Shown piece after piece: positions 35,997 through 44,336 of a DNA stretch of 64,000 bases. The DNA comes from Streptomyces sp. HUAS ZL42. Lineage in GTDB: Bacteria; Actinomycetota; Actinomycetes; Streptomycetales; Streptomycetaceae. The stretch spans positions 6,979,001 through 7,043,000 of the forward strand of contig NZ_CP160403.1 of assembly GCF_040782645.1 (NCBI RefSeq). Direction: 5' to 3'. The notes beneath the pieces were generated by a model. The model searched no databases and was not told the origin of the DNA. It saw only the letters and a program-made list of their open reading frames with translations. The translations under genes were made by a program, and so were the position numbers. How positions within the stretch are numbered: position 1 is the first letter of the stretch; each line of letters opens with the position of its first letter.

Positions 35997-37388
35997 ATGA
36001 CCGGCAGGCAAAGACCGCAGCTCAGCCGTCGTACGCTCATCGGCACCGGCCTCGGTATCGGCGCCGCGGCGCTCACCGCGGTCGGCTCCGGGGCGGCCCA
36101 CGCGGCCTCGGCCCGGGACGCCGCCGAGGTGTCCGCCCCTCGCCGCGGGCACGCTTTTCTCGCCGCAGCCATGGACGCCTACCCGGACCACGGCAGCACT
36201 CGTCTGGCCCAGAGTTACACCGACCAGGCGGGGCTGTTCAGTACCGCGTTCACGTACGACAACGCGCTCGCGGTCCTGGCTCACCTGGCGGGATGTACCG
36301 CGGAGGGACAGGCCCGGGCCGTGGCGCTCGGGGACGCGCTGCTGTACGCCCAGAACCATGACCCCGCCTACGACGACGGCAGGCTGCGTCAGGCCTACAA
36401 CGTGGGGCCCTACACGTTCTACGACGGGTCGCAGCAGCCGGACGGGTTCGTGCGGGCGGACGGTAGCGCCAACGTCGGTACGCAGTTCGGGTTCACCGGT
36501 ACGGCCGTGGGGGACATGGCCTGGGCCGGGATCGCGTTGAGCGCGCTTGCCCGGCGGACCGGTGAGCGGCGGTTCCTTGCCGGTGCGGTGAGGATCGGGG
36601 AGTGGGTCGAGCACAACGGTCGTACCGACGAACCCCTGGGCGGCTACAAGTTCGGGGTCAACGGGGCCAACGAGAAGCTGCCGTTCACCTCGACCGAGCA
36701 CAACACCGACCTGATCTGCCTGTTCGGACGGCTCGCCCGGCTGACCGGGGACCGGGTGTGGCTGGCGCGGCGTGCGCGTGCCGAGGCCTTCGTCATGAAG
36801 ATGTGGGAGCCGTCGGACGGGTTCTTCTACACCGGCACCAATGACGGTGTCACGGTCAACACGTCACCGATCCCCGAGGACACCCAGACCTGGACCCATC
36901 TCGCGCTCTCCTCCCGGACCCACTCCCGTTCGCTGGACTGGGCCGCGTCCGAACTGGCCGTCCTGGACCACGCCGAGCGACGGAACAGCACGGTCCCCGC
37001 GGGGCAGTCGTACGAGGGCGTCACCTTCAGCTCCGCCAGTCTGGTGGCGAACGAGGACGCACCCATCGCCGAGTTCCAGCCCAAGCCCGACCGCAACGGC
37101 GTGTGGTTCGAGGGGACCGCCCACCTTGCCCTTGCGCTGCGGGAGCGGCACGCCCGTGGTGACGAGGCGCGCGCTCGGCGGCTGATCGACTCCCTCGAGC
37201 GGGCCCAGGACCTGCTCGGCGGCGGTCAGACCATCGGCGGCAAGGCCCTTCCCGAACGCTCCGGCGTCGTGTCGGCGAGCAGTCCGCTCGACACCGGATT
37301 CGGCTTCGGCTATTACCCGTACCGGCACACGGGGGCCACCGCCTGGTACCTGATGGCGGTGGCGCGCGCCAATCCGTTGCGGGCCTGA
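35997..37388 (+). CDS. Tat-exported six-hairpin glycosidase-like enzyme
   Basis: A 463-residue protein from ATG 35997 with a twin-arginine signal (SRRTLIG at residues 10-16, hydrophobic core, AHA-like cleavage near residue 36). The mature protein is an alpha/alpha-barrel type sequence with repeated helix-turn motifs, such as FTYDNALAVLAHLAG, AGIALSALARRTGERRFL and WFEGTAHLALALRERH. Acidic residues in YDNAL and FEGTAHLA may be catalytic. It is exported folded and probably acts on a sugar polymer. The upstream tandem LacI-type operators support carbohydrate-regulated expression. The exact glycoside hydrolase family cannot be fixed by eye. Confidence 0.65.
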   Translation: MTGRQRPQLSRRTLIGTGLGIGAAALTAVGSGAAHAASARDAAEVSAPRRGHAFLAAAMDAYPDHGSTRLAQSYTDQAGLFSTAFTYDNALAVLAHLAGCTAEGQARAVALGDALLYAQNHDPAYDDGRLRQAYNVGPYTFYDGSQQPDGFVRADGSANVGTQFGFTGTAVGDMAWAGIALSALARRTGERRFLAGAVRIGEWVEHNGRTDEPLGGYKFGVNGANEKLPFTSTEHNTDLICLFGRLARLTGDRVWLARRARAEAFVMKMWEPSDGFFYTGTNDGVTVNTSPIPEDTQTWTHLALSSRTHSRSLDWAASELAVLDHAERRNSTVPAGQSYEGVTFSSASLVANEDAPIAEFQPKPDRNGVWFEGTAHLALALRERHARGDEARARRLIDSLERAQDLLGGGQTIGGKALPERSGVVSASSPLDTGFGFGYYPYRHTGATAWYLMAVARANPLRA

Positions 37389-37397
37389 GCGGGTTCT

Positions 37398-37437
37398 GCG
37401 GTGGGCGTGGGCGCTGACGGGTGCCCATGCCCACCGC
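37398..37437 (+). terminator. Stem-loop after the glycosidase-like gene
   Basis: GCGGTGGGCGTGGGC (37398-37412) pairs with GCCCATGCCCACCGC (37423-37437) with one mismatch. It may serve both convergent genes. Confidence 0.65.
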
Positions 37438-37475
37438 TGTCTCCGGCGTACCGTCCTACTCGTCTCCCGCCCCCG

Positions 37476-38138
37476 TTACGAAAGCTTCGTCGCCGACACC
37501 GCCGTGGCCGCCACCGTGTTGTCGCACTCCGCGAAGAGCCCGTCCTCCAGCGCGACCTGGTGTGCCCCGGCTCCCGGAAGGCCGACCACCAGCGTCGGGT
37601 ACGCCACGGGCTCCGCGCCGGACTCGCAGTAGCCGTCTCCCTCGCCCTGGACCTGGACGAAGGTCAGCTTCACCCAGGCCTTGCCGCCCGGGGCCAGCAG
37701 TACCGGAGAGGCGGAGCCCTCGGGGGTCACCTTCAGCGGGGCGTTCTTTTCCGGGGAGCCGTTGCCTGCCCCGGCCACCGTGGGGTGGCCCTGCAGGGTG
37801 CACGGCTGGGCGGAGGTGTTCTTGAACTCGACGATCGCCGCACCGATTCCCGTGCCGTCCGGGCGATCGGCAGCCTGGGACGCCGCCGCCTCCAGGGCGG
37901 TTGCGGTGCACTTCTTCGTCGCCGCCTCACCCGTTGAGGCTGATCCGGACGTGGGGGAAGCCGTCGCGGAGCTCGGTGCCGAGGAAGAGGGCGTCGAGGG
38001 CGCTGTGCTGGTCGGGGCCTTCGACGGCGAGTCGGCGGGGGACGGGGTGTCGCCGGGCCGGCACGCCGTCACCGACAGGATGGCCGAGAGAGCGGCCGTC
38101 GCCAGTGCGGCCTTGCGGACGGTGGTTGTGCGGTTCAT
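37476..38138 (-). CDS. DUF4232-type lipoprotein
   Basis: A 220-residue protein with a lipoprotein signal peptide (MNRTTTVRKAALATAALSAI and lipobox SVTAC, Cys near residue 26) and a Ser/Pro/Thr/Ala-rich spacer to about residue 72. The globular domain starts KKCTATALEA, contains AAIVEFKNTSAQPCTLQGHPTV and ends with FAECDNTVAATAVS. This is the DUF4232 pattern with four cysteines, common in secreted Streptomyces proteins of unknown role. It is convergent with the glycosidase-like gene. It is anchored outside the membrane; the ligand is unknown. Confidence 0.75.
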   Translation of the reverse strand: MNRTTTVRKAALATAALSAILSVTACRPGDTPSPADSPSKAPTSTAPSTPSSSAPSSATASPTSGSASTGEAATKKCTATALEAAASQAADRPDGTGIGAAIVEFKNTSAQPCTLQGHPTVAGAGNGSPEKNAPLKVTPEGSASPVLLAPGGKAWVKLTFVQVQGEGDGYCESGAEPVAYPTLVVGLPGAGAHQVALEDGLFAECDNTVAATAVSATKLS

Positions 38139-38297
38139 CAGGTCCCCCGAGAGCGAATTGCGCAGAGCCGGTCCTCGCCGGCATTCGCCGATGGAGACTG
38201 AGGGGCGTCACCCTAGGTTCCTGTGGTTTCCCTGTTGATCACCTGTGACACGGCGGTGACAGGGCTGCCTGACCTCGCATCGCCAGGGCTCGGGGCA

Positions 38298-39335
38298 TCA
38301 CCCGGCGTGCCCCGTCGCCGGAAGCACCGCCAGTGTGGCGACGACCGCCCGGTGGTCCGTGCCCGGCACGGTTCGTTCGCTGACGGAGACGCCCGCCATG
38401 CCGGAACCGTGCAGGACGTGGTCCAGCTGGACCATGGGCGGTACGAGGGGCTTGCCGACCGGCCAGGTGCGGGCCCAGCCGTGGCCCAGTTCCGCGTGGG
38501 TGTCGGTGAGGCCCGACTCGAGCAGGTCGCGCATCGGTGCGTGGTCGAGGGTGGCGTTGAAGTCGCCCAGGAAGACCGTGTCCGGGCCGCTGTGCCTCGC
38601 GGCGGAGGTCAGGGCCGACATGTCCCGGGTCCAGCGCTTCGCGTTACCCAGCGGGTAGAAAGTGTGGACGGCCACCAGCCGTACGGTGCGTCCGCCGACC
38701 GTCACATCCGCGGTCGTTTGCGGCCAGGCGGTGTCGGCTTGCAGTACGCCGCCGTGGCTCAGTGGGATGCGCGAGTAGATCGAGGAGTCGTACTCGGGGT
38801 GGAGTTCGTGATACGGCAGCAGTTTGTCCAGGCCTGCCTCCGTGAGCTCGGCGATGCCGGCTGACGGCAGCTGTTGCACTGCCAGTACGTCGATCCGTTC
38901 TGTCTCGACCAGCCGCACCAGGGCACTCGCATCCTCCGCGCCTACGTTGGCGTTGAGAGTGGCCACCCGCAATACTGGTGCCTGAGCCGGGACGTGCTGC
39001 CGATGCGGAACGAAACGCGGTATCAGCAACACGACTTGAGCCGACGTGACAATCGCGACGACCGCGATCGTCCATCGCGAGCGCAACGCGGGAACCGCGA
39101 GTACGGCGACCAGCACCAGCACGCTGAGTGCCGCGCCGTACGGAAACAGCACCACCGGCACGGCCAGCGATGTTCCCGCGTCCAGTCCGGTCAGGCGTAC
39201 GACCAGCAGGGCCGACGGTACGGCCAGCAGGGCGCCGCAGGCCGGCAGACCGATCCTTCGTCCGCGGCGGCCGGGCCTCCCGCCTGCCCTGTGCCTCTCG
39301 GCAGCTTGCGGCGCGCCAGCGGCAGTGTTCGTCAT
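38298..39335 (-). CDS. Membrane-anchored endonuclease/exonuclease/phosphatase family protein
   Basis: A 345-residue protein from ATG 39335 (GGAG ribosome site). About three N-terminal membrane helices (ALLAVPSALLVVRLTGL, LAVPVVLFPYGAALSVLVLVAVLAV and WTIAVVAIVTSAQVVLLI) are followed by an EEP domain starting LRVATLNANVG. Motifs present are VAVHTFYP, FLGDFNATLDHAPMRDL, LDHVLHG and GTDHRAVVATL. The metal-binding glutamate expected in the QE motif appears to be glutamine (VLAVQQLPSAG), so catalysis may be altered or lost. It presumably faces outward and acts on a phosphodiester or lipid phosphate. The longer upstream open frame is a shadow. Confidence 0.8.
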   Translation of the reverse strand: MTNTAAGAPQAAERHRAGGRPGRRGRRIGLPACGALLAVPSALLVVRLTGLDAGTSLAVPVVLFPYGAALSVLVLVAVLAVPALRSRWTIAVVAIVTSAQVVLLIPRFVPHRQHVPAQAPVLRVATLNANVGAEDASALVRLVETERIDVLAVQQLPSAGIAELTEAGLDKLLPYHELHPEYDSSIYSRIPLSHGGVLQADTAWPQTTADVTVGGRTVRLVAVHTFYPLGNAKRWTRDMSALTSAARHSGPDTVFLGDFNATLDHAPMRDLLESGLTDTHAELGHGWARTWPVGKPLVPPMVQLDHVLHGSGMAGVSVSERTVPGTDHRAVVATLAVLPATGHAG

Positions 39336-39421
39336 CTGCGCTCCTCCCATCAGCGGAGCCTGCGTGTCGATCACCAAGGCCCCAACGTGAGGAGAGCAGT
39401 TGACGCGTATTCGGTTGCGGG

Positions 39422-40156
39422 TCAGAGCGCGTCGACCCCGCTCACCTTCCAGCCGTCCTCCGTCCGCGTCAGCGTCATCCGCACCCTGTTCAGGTCCACC
39501 CGCGAGCCCGAGACCTGCGTGCTCGTGGTCACCTGGTTGACGAAGAGGAGGACCACCGCCCGGTCCGGTGAGGACGAGATCACCGAGGCCGCCGGGGTTC
39601 CGCCGGTGGGGTCCGCCACCGTTGCCTTCACCACTCCGTGGTACTTCGTCGCCGTCGGGCCGACCACCGTTGTCGTGGTCTTCCGGTACTCGTCTCGGAA
39701 GTGCCCCGTCAGGCGGGTCTGTGCCGCGGCGAAGTCGCGGTTCAAGTGGCGGTAGTCGTAGGACAGGACGATGGGGGCCGCCTGGCGTGCGGCCGCTACC
39801 GCCTGGCCTCGGGCCTGTTCCGCGCGCATTCCCTCCCGGTAGCGCCAACCCAGCACGCCGGCCGCCACCAGTCCCGCCACGAGCAGGACACACAGGGACG
39901 CGGTCAGCAGCCGGCGACGGCCCTGCAGCGTACCGCTGGGCTCCTCCTCGAGCGACTCCCGCGACGGCTCCGGCGGGTCGTCCCAGCCCTTCTCGTCCTC
40001 CGGGTCGATGATCACCGTGCGTCCGGCCTGCGGGTCCTCGCTGAGACCCCGCTCCGCTCGTTCGGCTCGCTTCGCCGCCGCACGCGCCGCCGCCGTCATC
40101 GTCCGCCGGGTGCCGGTAACGGACGTGCGGCCTCGCGCCGTCGTCGTCTTCGCCAT
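39422..40156 (-). CDS. Mce-associated membrane protein
   Basis: A 244-residue protein, last gene of the Mce operon. A charged N-terminal cytoplasmic segment of about 85 residues (Ala/Arg-rich, then acidic with EDEKGWDDPPEPS) precedes one membrane helix (LLTASLCVLLVAGLVAAGVLGW). The external domain is of the Mam/Mce-associated type, with LSYDYRHLNRDFAAAQTRLTG, a VVKATV strand and a C-terminal TRTEDGWKVSGVDAL. Such proteins stabilise Mce transporters. ATG 40156 follows GAGGAG; an in-frame TTG at 40171 is less likely. It starts 28 nt after the previous gene. Confidence 0.85.
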   Translation of the reverse strand: MAKTTTARGRTSVTGTRRTMTAAARAAAKRAERAERGLSEDPQAGRTVIIDPEDEKGWDDPPEPSRESLEEEPSGTLQGRRRLLTASLCVLLVAGLVAAGVLGWRYREGMRAEQARGQAVAAARQAAPIVLSYDYRHLNRDFAAAQTRLTGHFRDEYRKTTTTVVGPTATKYHGVVKATVADPTGGTPAASVISSSPDRAVVLLFVNQVTTSTQVSGSRVDLNRVRMTLTRTEDGWKVSGVDAL

Positions 40157-40184
40157 CGTCGTACTCCTCAATCCTCGCGGCCGG

Positions 40185-40661
40185 TCAGCCGACGAACTCG
40201 ACGTCGGACGTCAGCCAGCGGCCGTCCCGGTACACCAGGTCGAGCTGGAGCCGGTAGGTGCGCGCCTCGCCCTCGGGTACGGCCGTGTTGGTCACCTTGC
40301 TGTCGGCGACCACCAGGACCCGGGCCGACTTCTCGTCGGAGCGGACGATGCCCGCCTCGAGGACCTGGCCCTCGGACACCGACTTGTTCTCGTTGACGAG
40401 CTCGGTCAGCTGCTTGGTCTGTGCGGCGAACTCCTTCTTGAAGTCGCCCGTCGCGCTCTCCAGGACGTTCGCGCTGTCCCGGCCGTAGTGCCGGTAGTCG
40501 AGCGAGGTGAAGTTCAGCGCCGACTGGCGGGCCGCGGCCAGGATGTCCTGGCGGCGCTGCGCCGTCTCTCGCTGGTCCAGGAGCCCGAGGCTCAGCCAGA
40601 TCGTCAGCGTGGTCGTGAGGACCGTTGCCACCACCAGTCCCACGGCCAGTGCCCTGCTCAT
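40185..40661 (-). CDS. Mce-associated membrane protein
   Basis: A 158-residue protein from ATG 40661, overlapping the mceF stop by 4 nt like all the preceding genes; an in-frame ATG at 40685 would extend it inside mceF. It has one N-terminal helix (ALAVGLVVATVLTTTLTIWLSLGLL), then LNFTSLDYRHYGRDSANVLESATGDFKKEF, which is the paralogous counterpart of LSYDYRHLNRDF in the next gene. It ends with a NTF2-like half-barrel (YRLQLDLVYRDGRWLTSDVEFVG). The pair probably form an accessory assembly factor of the Mce lipid-import machine in the membrane. Confidence 0.85.
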   Translation of the reverse strand: MSRALAVGLVVATVLTTTLTIWLSLGLLDQRETAQRRQDILAAARQSALNFTSLDYRHYGRDSANVLESATGDFKKEFAAQTKQLTELVNENKSVSEGQVLEAGIVRSDEKSARVLVVADSKVTNTAVPEGEARTYRLQLDLVYRDGRWLTSDVEFVG

Positions 40662-41947
40662 GCCATCGGTCCGACGAGCAGCCATTGCCAGGACTCCCTT
40701 CCGAACACCGCCTGTTGGCCACCCGTCGAGCCGATCTCGACGGGGTTTCCGTCCGGGCCGGTGGCGGTGCCGGTCTCCGGGTCGTAGGGGGTGATGTACG
40801 GGGTTGCGTACGCCGCCTGGTCCGCGCCGCCCGAAGTGGTGCTCGCCCCCGGGGCGTTCTGTGCGCCCCTCACCGATGTCTTGCTCCCGCGCGGAGCCGT
40901 GCAGCGCGCGTTCGTGTTCGCCGCACGTGTGCTGGTGTCCGCGGGGTCGCGTCGTGTCGTTCCGTAGCCCTGGGTGCAGGCGGGCGGGTCGTCGGCGTTC
41001 ACCACCAGGCCGAAGTGCGTGGTGCCGTCGCCGGGGATGACCGTGTAGCTGCCCGCCACCATCACCGGGAAGGTGACCAGGGCCTGTTCCACGCCGGGCA
41101 GGTTCGCCCGCGTGACCTGGCCGCCGCTGATCAGGTTCGCCAACAGGACCGACAGCTGCGGGCCCGTCGACTTCAGTAGCGAGTTCACTTCCTGCGCCGC
41201 CGGCGTCGCGTTCCCGATCAGCTTGCGCAGGTCTCCGTCGCTCGACTTCAACTGTGCGCTGAGCTGCGCCAGATCGTGCGCGAACGACTTGATGGACGAG
41301 CCCTGGTCGGCCTGCGTCTTCAGGACCTTTCGTGAATCCTCGATCAGCTGGATGGTCTCGGGCAGCGCGTCGCTCGCCGACTCCACCAGCGCGTTTCCCG
41401 AGTCCACCAGTCGGCTCAGGTTCGGGCCGGTGCCCGAGAACGCCTTGCCCAACTCGTCGACCGTGACCCGCAGATCGTCCTTGCCGACCGAGTTCACCAG
41501 GCGGTCCAGGCTCAGCACCAGGTCCGTCGTCGGCAGCGGCACGCGCGTGTCGGCTCGCGGGATGGTGCTGCCGTCCAGCAGGTACGGGCCGTGCGTCGTG
41601 CGCGGTTGCAGGTCGACGTACTGCTCGCCCACCGCCGAGCGGTTCGCCACCACGGCGAGGGTGTCGGCCGGGATGCGCGGCACCCCGTCGTCGATCTCCA
41701 GCGCGACCGAGACACCGCCCGCGCCCGTCAGTCGCAGCGCGCCCACTCGACCCACCGGCACGCCCCGGTACGTGACCTCCGCGCCGGGGAAGATGCCCCC
41801 GGAGTCGGCGAAGTCCGCCCGCACGGTGTAGCCGCGGCTCAGGGCGTCGTCCACCAGGCCCGTGTACTCGGCGCCCACGTACGACATCCCTACGGCGGTG
41901 ATCGTGGCGAAAGCGATCAGCTGGGCCTTGACCGTCCGTGTGATCAC
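40658..41947 (-). CDS. mceF: Mce family protein, MceF position
   Basis: A 429-residue protein from GTG 41947. N-terminal anchor KAQLIAFATITAVGMSYVGAEY; MCE domain GYTVRADFADSGGIFPGAEVTYRGVPVGRV through VVANRSAVGEQYVDLQP; then a long helical region ending near residue 300 and a Gly/Ala/Thr-rich C-terminal tail (PYDPETGTATGPDGNPVEIG). The hexameric ring of MceA-F forms the periplasmic or cell-wall-spanning tunnel for lipid substrates. The position after the lipoprotein subunit and the tail suit the F subunit. It overlaps its neighbours on both sides by 4 nt. Confidence 0.88.
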   Translation of the reverse strand: MITRTVKAQLIAFATITAVGMSYVGAEYTGLVDDALSRGYTVRADFADSGGIFPGAEVTYRGVPVGRVGALRLTGAGGVSVALEIDDGVPRIPADTLAVVANRSAVGEQYVDLQPRTTHGPYLLDGSTIPRADTRVPLPTTDLVLSLDRLVNSVGKDDLRVTVDELGKAFSGTGPNLSRLVDSGNALVESASDALPETIQLIEDSRKVLKTQADQGSSIKSFAHDLAQLSAQLKSSDGDLRKLIGNATPAAQEVNSLLKSTGPQLSVLLANLISGGQVTRANLPGVEQALVTFPVMVAGSYTVIPGDGTTHFGLVVNADDPPACTQGYGTTRRDPADTSTRAANTNARCTAPRGSKTSVRGAQNAPGASTTSGGADQAAYATPYITPYDPETGTATGPDGNPVEIGSTGGQQAVFGRESWQWLLVGPMA

Positions 41948-43215
41948 GGCTGGACCCCCTTCAGCATCAGCTCGGCGAGCTCGAGGTCGATCCCCTCCGG
42001 CAGCCGGCCCGCGGTCGTGAACCCGGCGGTGCACACCGGCGGGCACAGCAGGTCGCCGCCGCCGTCCGACGGGGCAGAAGGGGACGGCAGTCCCGGTGTA
42101 CTCGGCAGCGCCGTCGGTGTCGGCACGCTCGGCAGGCCAGGAAGATCCGGCAGGTCAGGGGTCTTCGGCGGCTGGGAGTCGCCGTCGCCGGACTTGCCCG
42201 ACCCCGTCCCGCCCGTCAAGTTCCCGTACAGCTCCGACAGATCCATGTCCGCCGTGATGTGCAGGTTGACGTAGTCGCCCTTCACGGCGTCCACCGCGTT
42301 CCTCGGGAACGGGTAAGTCGTGAGCAGCTCCAGCGAGTTGGGGAGATCACTGCCCGCCTTGTTCAGCTGCTGCAGGATCGGCTGCAGCTGCTTGAGGTTC
42401 GCGACCGTGTCGTCGTGCGAGGCCTCGACGACCTTGGTGCCCGTCTTGCCCAGCTGCGACAGGGACGTGAGCATCTTCGTCAGGTCGCGTCGCTGGTCGG
42501 CCAGGACCTTCAGGGCCGGCGGTATCTCGTCCACGGCCCGGGCGATCGTCTTCTTCTCCTTGCCGAGCCGTTTGGCGAGCTTGTCCACGGCCTCGAGGGC
42601 GCGGACGATGTCGTCGCGCTGGTCGTCGAGGCCGCCGATGAACGTGTTCAGCTCCTTCAGTAGCGACTTGACCCGGTCCTCCCTGCCGTTCAGGGCGTTG
42701 TTCAGCTCCACGGTGATCGTCTTGAGCTGGGCCACCCCGCCGCCGTTGAGGAGCGCGGACAGGGCGGACAGCACCTCCTCGATCTCCGGGTTGCGGCCGC
42801 TGCGGGACAACGGGATGCGGTCGCCTTCGCCCAGGCGGCCCACGGGGGCCGTACCGGTCGGGGCGGAGAGCGCCACGTACTTCTCGCCGAGCATGCTGGT
42901 CTGGCGCAGTTCGGCGACCGCGTTCGCGGGCAGTTTCACGGAGTCGGCGATACGTAGGCGTACGCGCGCGTGCCAGCCGTTCAGTTCGACCTTCTCGACC
43001 GCGCCCACGGTGACGTTGTCGACCTTCACCGCGGATTGCGGCACCAGGTCGAGGACGTCGCGGAACTCGACGGTGACGTGGTAGGCGTGACCGTCGTCGG
43101 CGGCTCCGCCGGGGAGCTGGACGTCGTACCAGCCGTTGAAGCCGCAGCCGGACAGCAGCAGCGATCCGGCGGCCGCCCAGGCGACCGCCCTACCCTTGCG
43201 CAATGCGACGCTCAT
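41944..43215 (-). CDS. mceE: Mce family lipoprotein, MceE position
   Basis: A 423-residue protein with a lipobox signal (LLLSGC, Cys near residue 24), the typical feature of MceE/LprK subunits. The MCE domain spans YHVTVEFRDVLDLVPQSAVKVDNVTVGAV to TSMLGEKYVALSAP. A long coiled helical segment follows, with NNALNGREDRVKSLLKELNT and RRDLTKMLTSLSQLGKTGT. The Pro/Leu-rich tail (PDLPDLPGLPSVPTP) before the C-terminal Cys pair resembles the tail of the nearby sigma factor. ATG 43215 overlaps the mceD stop by 4 nt; 41944 overlaps the mceF start. Confidence 0.9.
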   Translation of the reverse strand: MSVALRKGRAVAWAAAGSLLLSGCGFNGWYDVQLPGGAADDGHAYHVTVEFRDVLDLVPQSAVKVDNVTVGAVEKVELNGWHARVRLRIADSVKLPANAVAELRQTSMLGEKYVALSAPTGTAPVGRLGEGDRIPLSRSGRNPEIEEVLSALSALLNGGGVAQLKTITVELNNALNGREDRVKSLLKELNTFIGGLDDQRDDIVRALEAVDKLAKRLGKEKKTIARAVDEIPPALKVLADQRRDLTKMLTSLSQLGKTGTKVVEASHDDTVANLKQLQPILQQLNKAGSDLPNSLELLTTYPFPRNAVDAVKGDYVNLHITADMDLSELYGNLTGGTGSGKSGDGDSQPPKTPDLPDLPGLPSVPTPTALPSTPGLPSPSAPSDGGGDLLCPPVCTAGFTTAGRLPEGIDLELAELMLKGVQP

Positions 43216-44336
43216 GCGCTCGCCCCCAGGATTCCGCCGAGCGTCCGGTCGACCGTGCCCGTCACCGCGGAGCTCTGGGGCACCTCCGGCAGGGAGTCGA
43301 AGAGCTTCCTCAGCTCCGCGCAGTCCGGGTTCTTGCCGCCCTCGTCGCCGGTCGTCCGCAGTACGGAGCACAGCAGCGAGGCCGGATCCTGCGGGCTGTC
43401 GGGGTTGTTGCGGGTGTCGAGGGTGCCCGCGGACGGGTTGTAGGCGTTGTTCAGGTTCGACATGCCGGTGGGTGCTACCTCCAACAGTTCCTCCAGCGCG
43501 GCCCGTTGGGTGACGAGCACTTTGGTCACCTTGCTCAGGCCCTGCACATTCGAGGTCAGCGCCTTCTTGTTGTTCTTCACGAAGGCGGACACGTCGCCCA
43601 GTGCAGTCCCAAGGTTCTTCAGCGCGGCCGCGAGGTCCTTGCGTTCGCCGGCGAGCTGCTCCGCGACCTCCGTGAGGCTGGTGTTGAAGGACCGCACGCT
43701 CTTGTCGTCCGCCGCGAGCGCCGCCGTGAACACCTGGAGGTTGCGCACCGTGCCGAAGAGGTCCGTGCGGCCGTCGGACAGCGTGGTGACCGCCTGGGAG
43801 AGGTCCTCGACCGTCCGGTGAAGGTTCTCGCCCTGGCCGTCGAGGTTGTCCGCGCTCACCCCGAGCAGCCGGGAGAGTGCCCCGTCCTTGTTGGCGCCCT
43901 CGGGGCCGAGTGCCTCGGCCGTCGTGTGCAGGCTGTCGAAGATACGGTCCAGTTCGACCGGTACGGCCGTCCGCGACTCGGGGATGACCGCGCCGGTGCG
44001 CAGGACCGGGCCCTTGCGGTACACCGGAAGCAGCTGTACGTAACGGTCGCTGACCACCGAGGAGTTGATGATCGCGGCCTTCGCGTCGGCCGGGACCTTG
44101 CGGCCCGCTTCGTACTCCAGCTCCACGCGCACCCGGTCGCCCTGCGGCGTGATCTTCTTGACCTCGCCGATCCGCACGCCCAGGACGCGGACGTCCGAGC
44201 CGGGGTAGATGCCGACGGTGCGCGGGAAGTACGCCGTGACGTGGACCTTCTCGGGTCGCGGCCACAGCACGAAGGCGAGGGCGGCGACGACCGCCAGTGC
44301 GGTGACCAGCGCCAGGCGCTTCTTGAGGCTCTTCAC
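43212..44336 (-). CDS. mceD: Mce family protein, MceD position
   Basis: A 374-residue protein from GTG 44336, overlapping the mceC stop (GTGA). The anchor helix is KRLALVTALAVVAALAFVLW at residues 6-25. The MCE domain runs VHVTAYFPRTVGIYPGSDVRVLGVRIGEV to INSSVVSDRYVQLLPVY. The central helical needle region includes LTEVAEQLAGERKDLAAALKNLG and ends with a Cys-containing region (SLLCSVLRTTG and NPDCAELRKL) that could form a disulfide. No truncation is seen. It is one of six non-identical subunits of the lipid-conducting ring. Confidence 0.88.
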   Translation of the reverse strand: MKSLKKRLALVTALAVVAALAFVLWPRPEKVHVTAYFPRTVGIYPGSDVRVLGVRIGEVKKITPQGDRVRVELEYEAGRKVPADAKAAIINSSVVSDRYVQLLPVYRKGPVLRTGAVIPESRTAVPVELDRIFDSLHTTAEALGPEGANKDGALSRLLGVSADNLDGQGENLHRTVEDLSQAVTTLSDGRTDLFGTVRNLQVFTAALAADDKSVRSFNTSLTEVAEQLAGERKDLAAALKNLGTALGDVSAFVKNNKKALTSNVQGLSKVTKVLVTQRAALEELLEVAPTGMSNLNNAYNPSAGTLDTRNNPDSPQDPASLLCSVLRTTGDEGGKNPDCAELRKLFDSLPEVPQSSAVTGTVDRTLGGILGASA

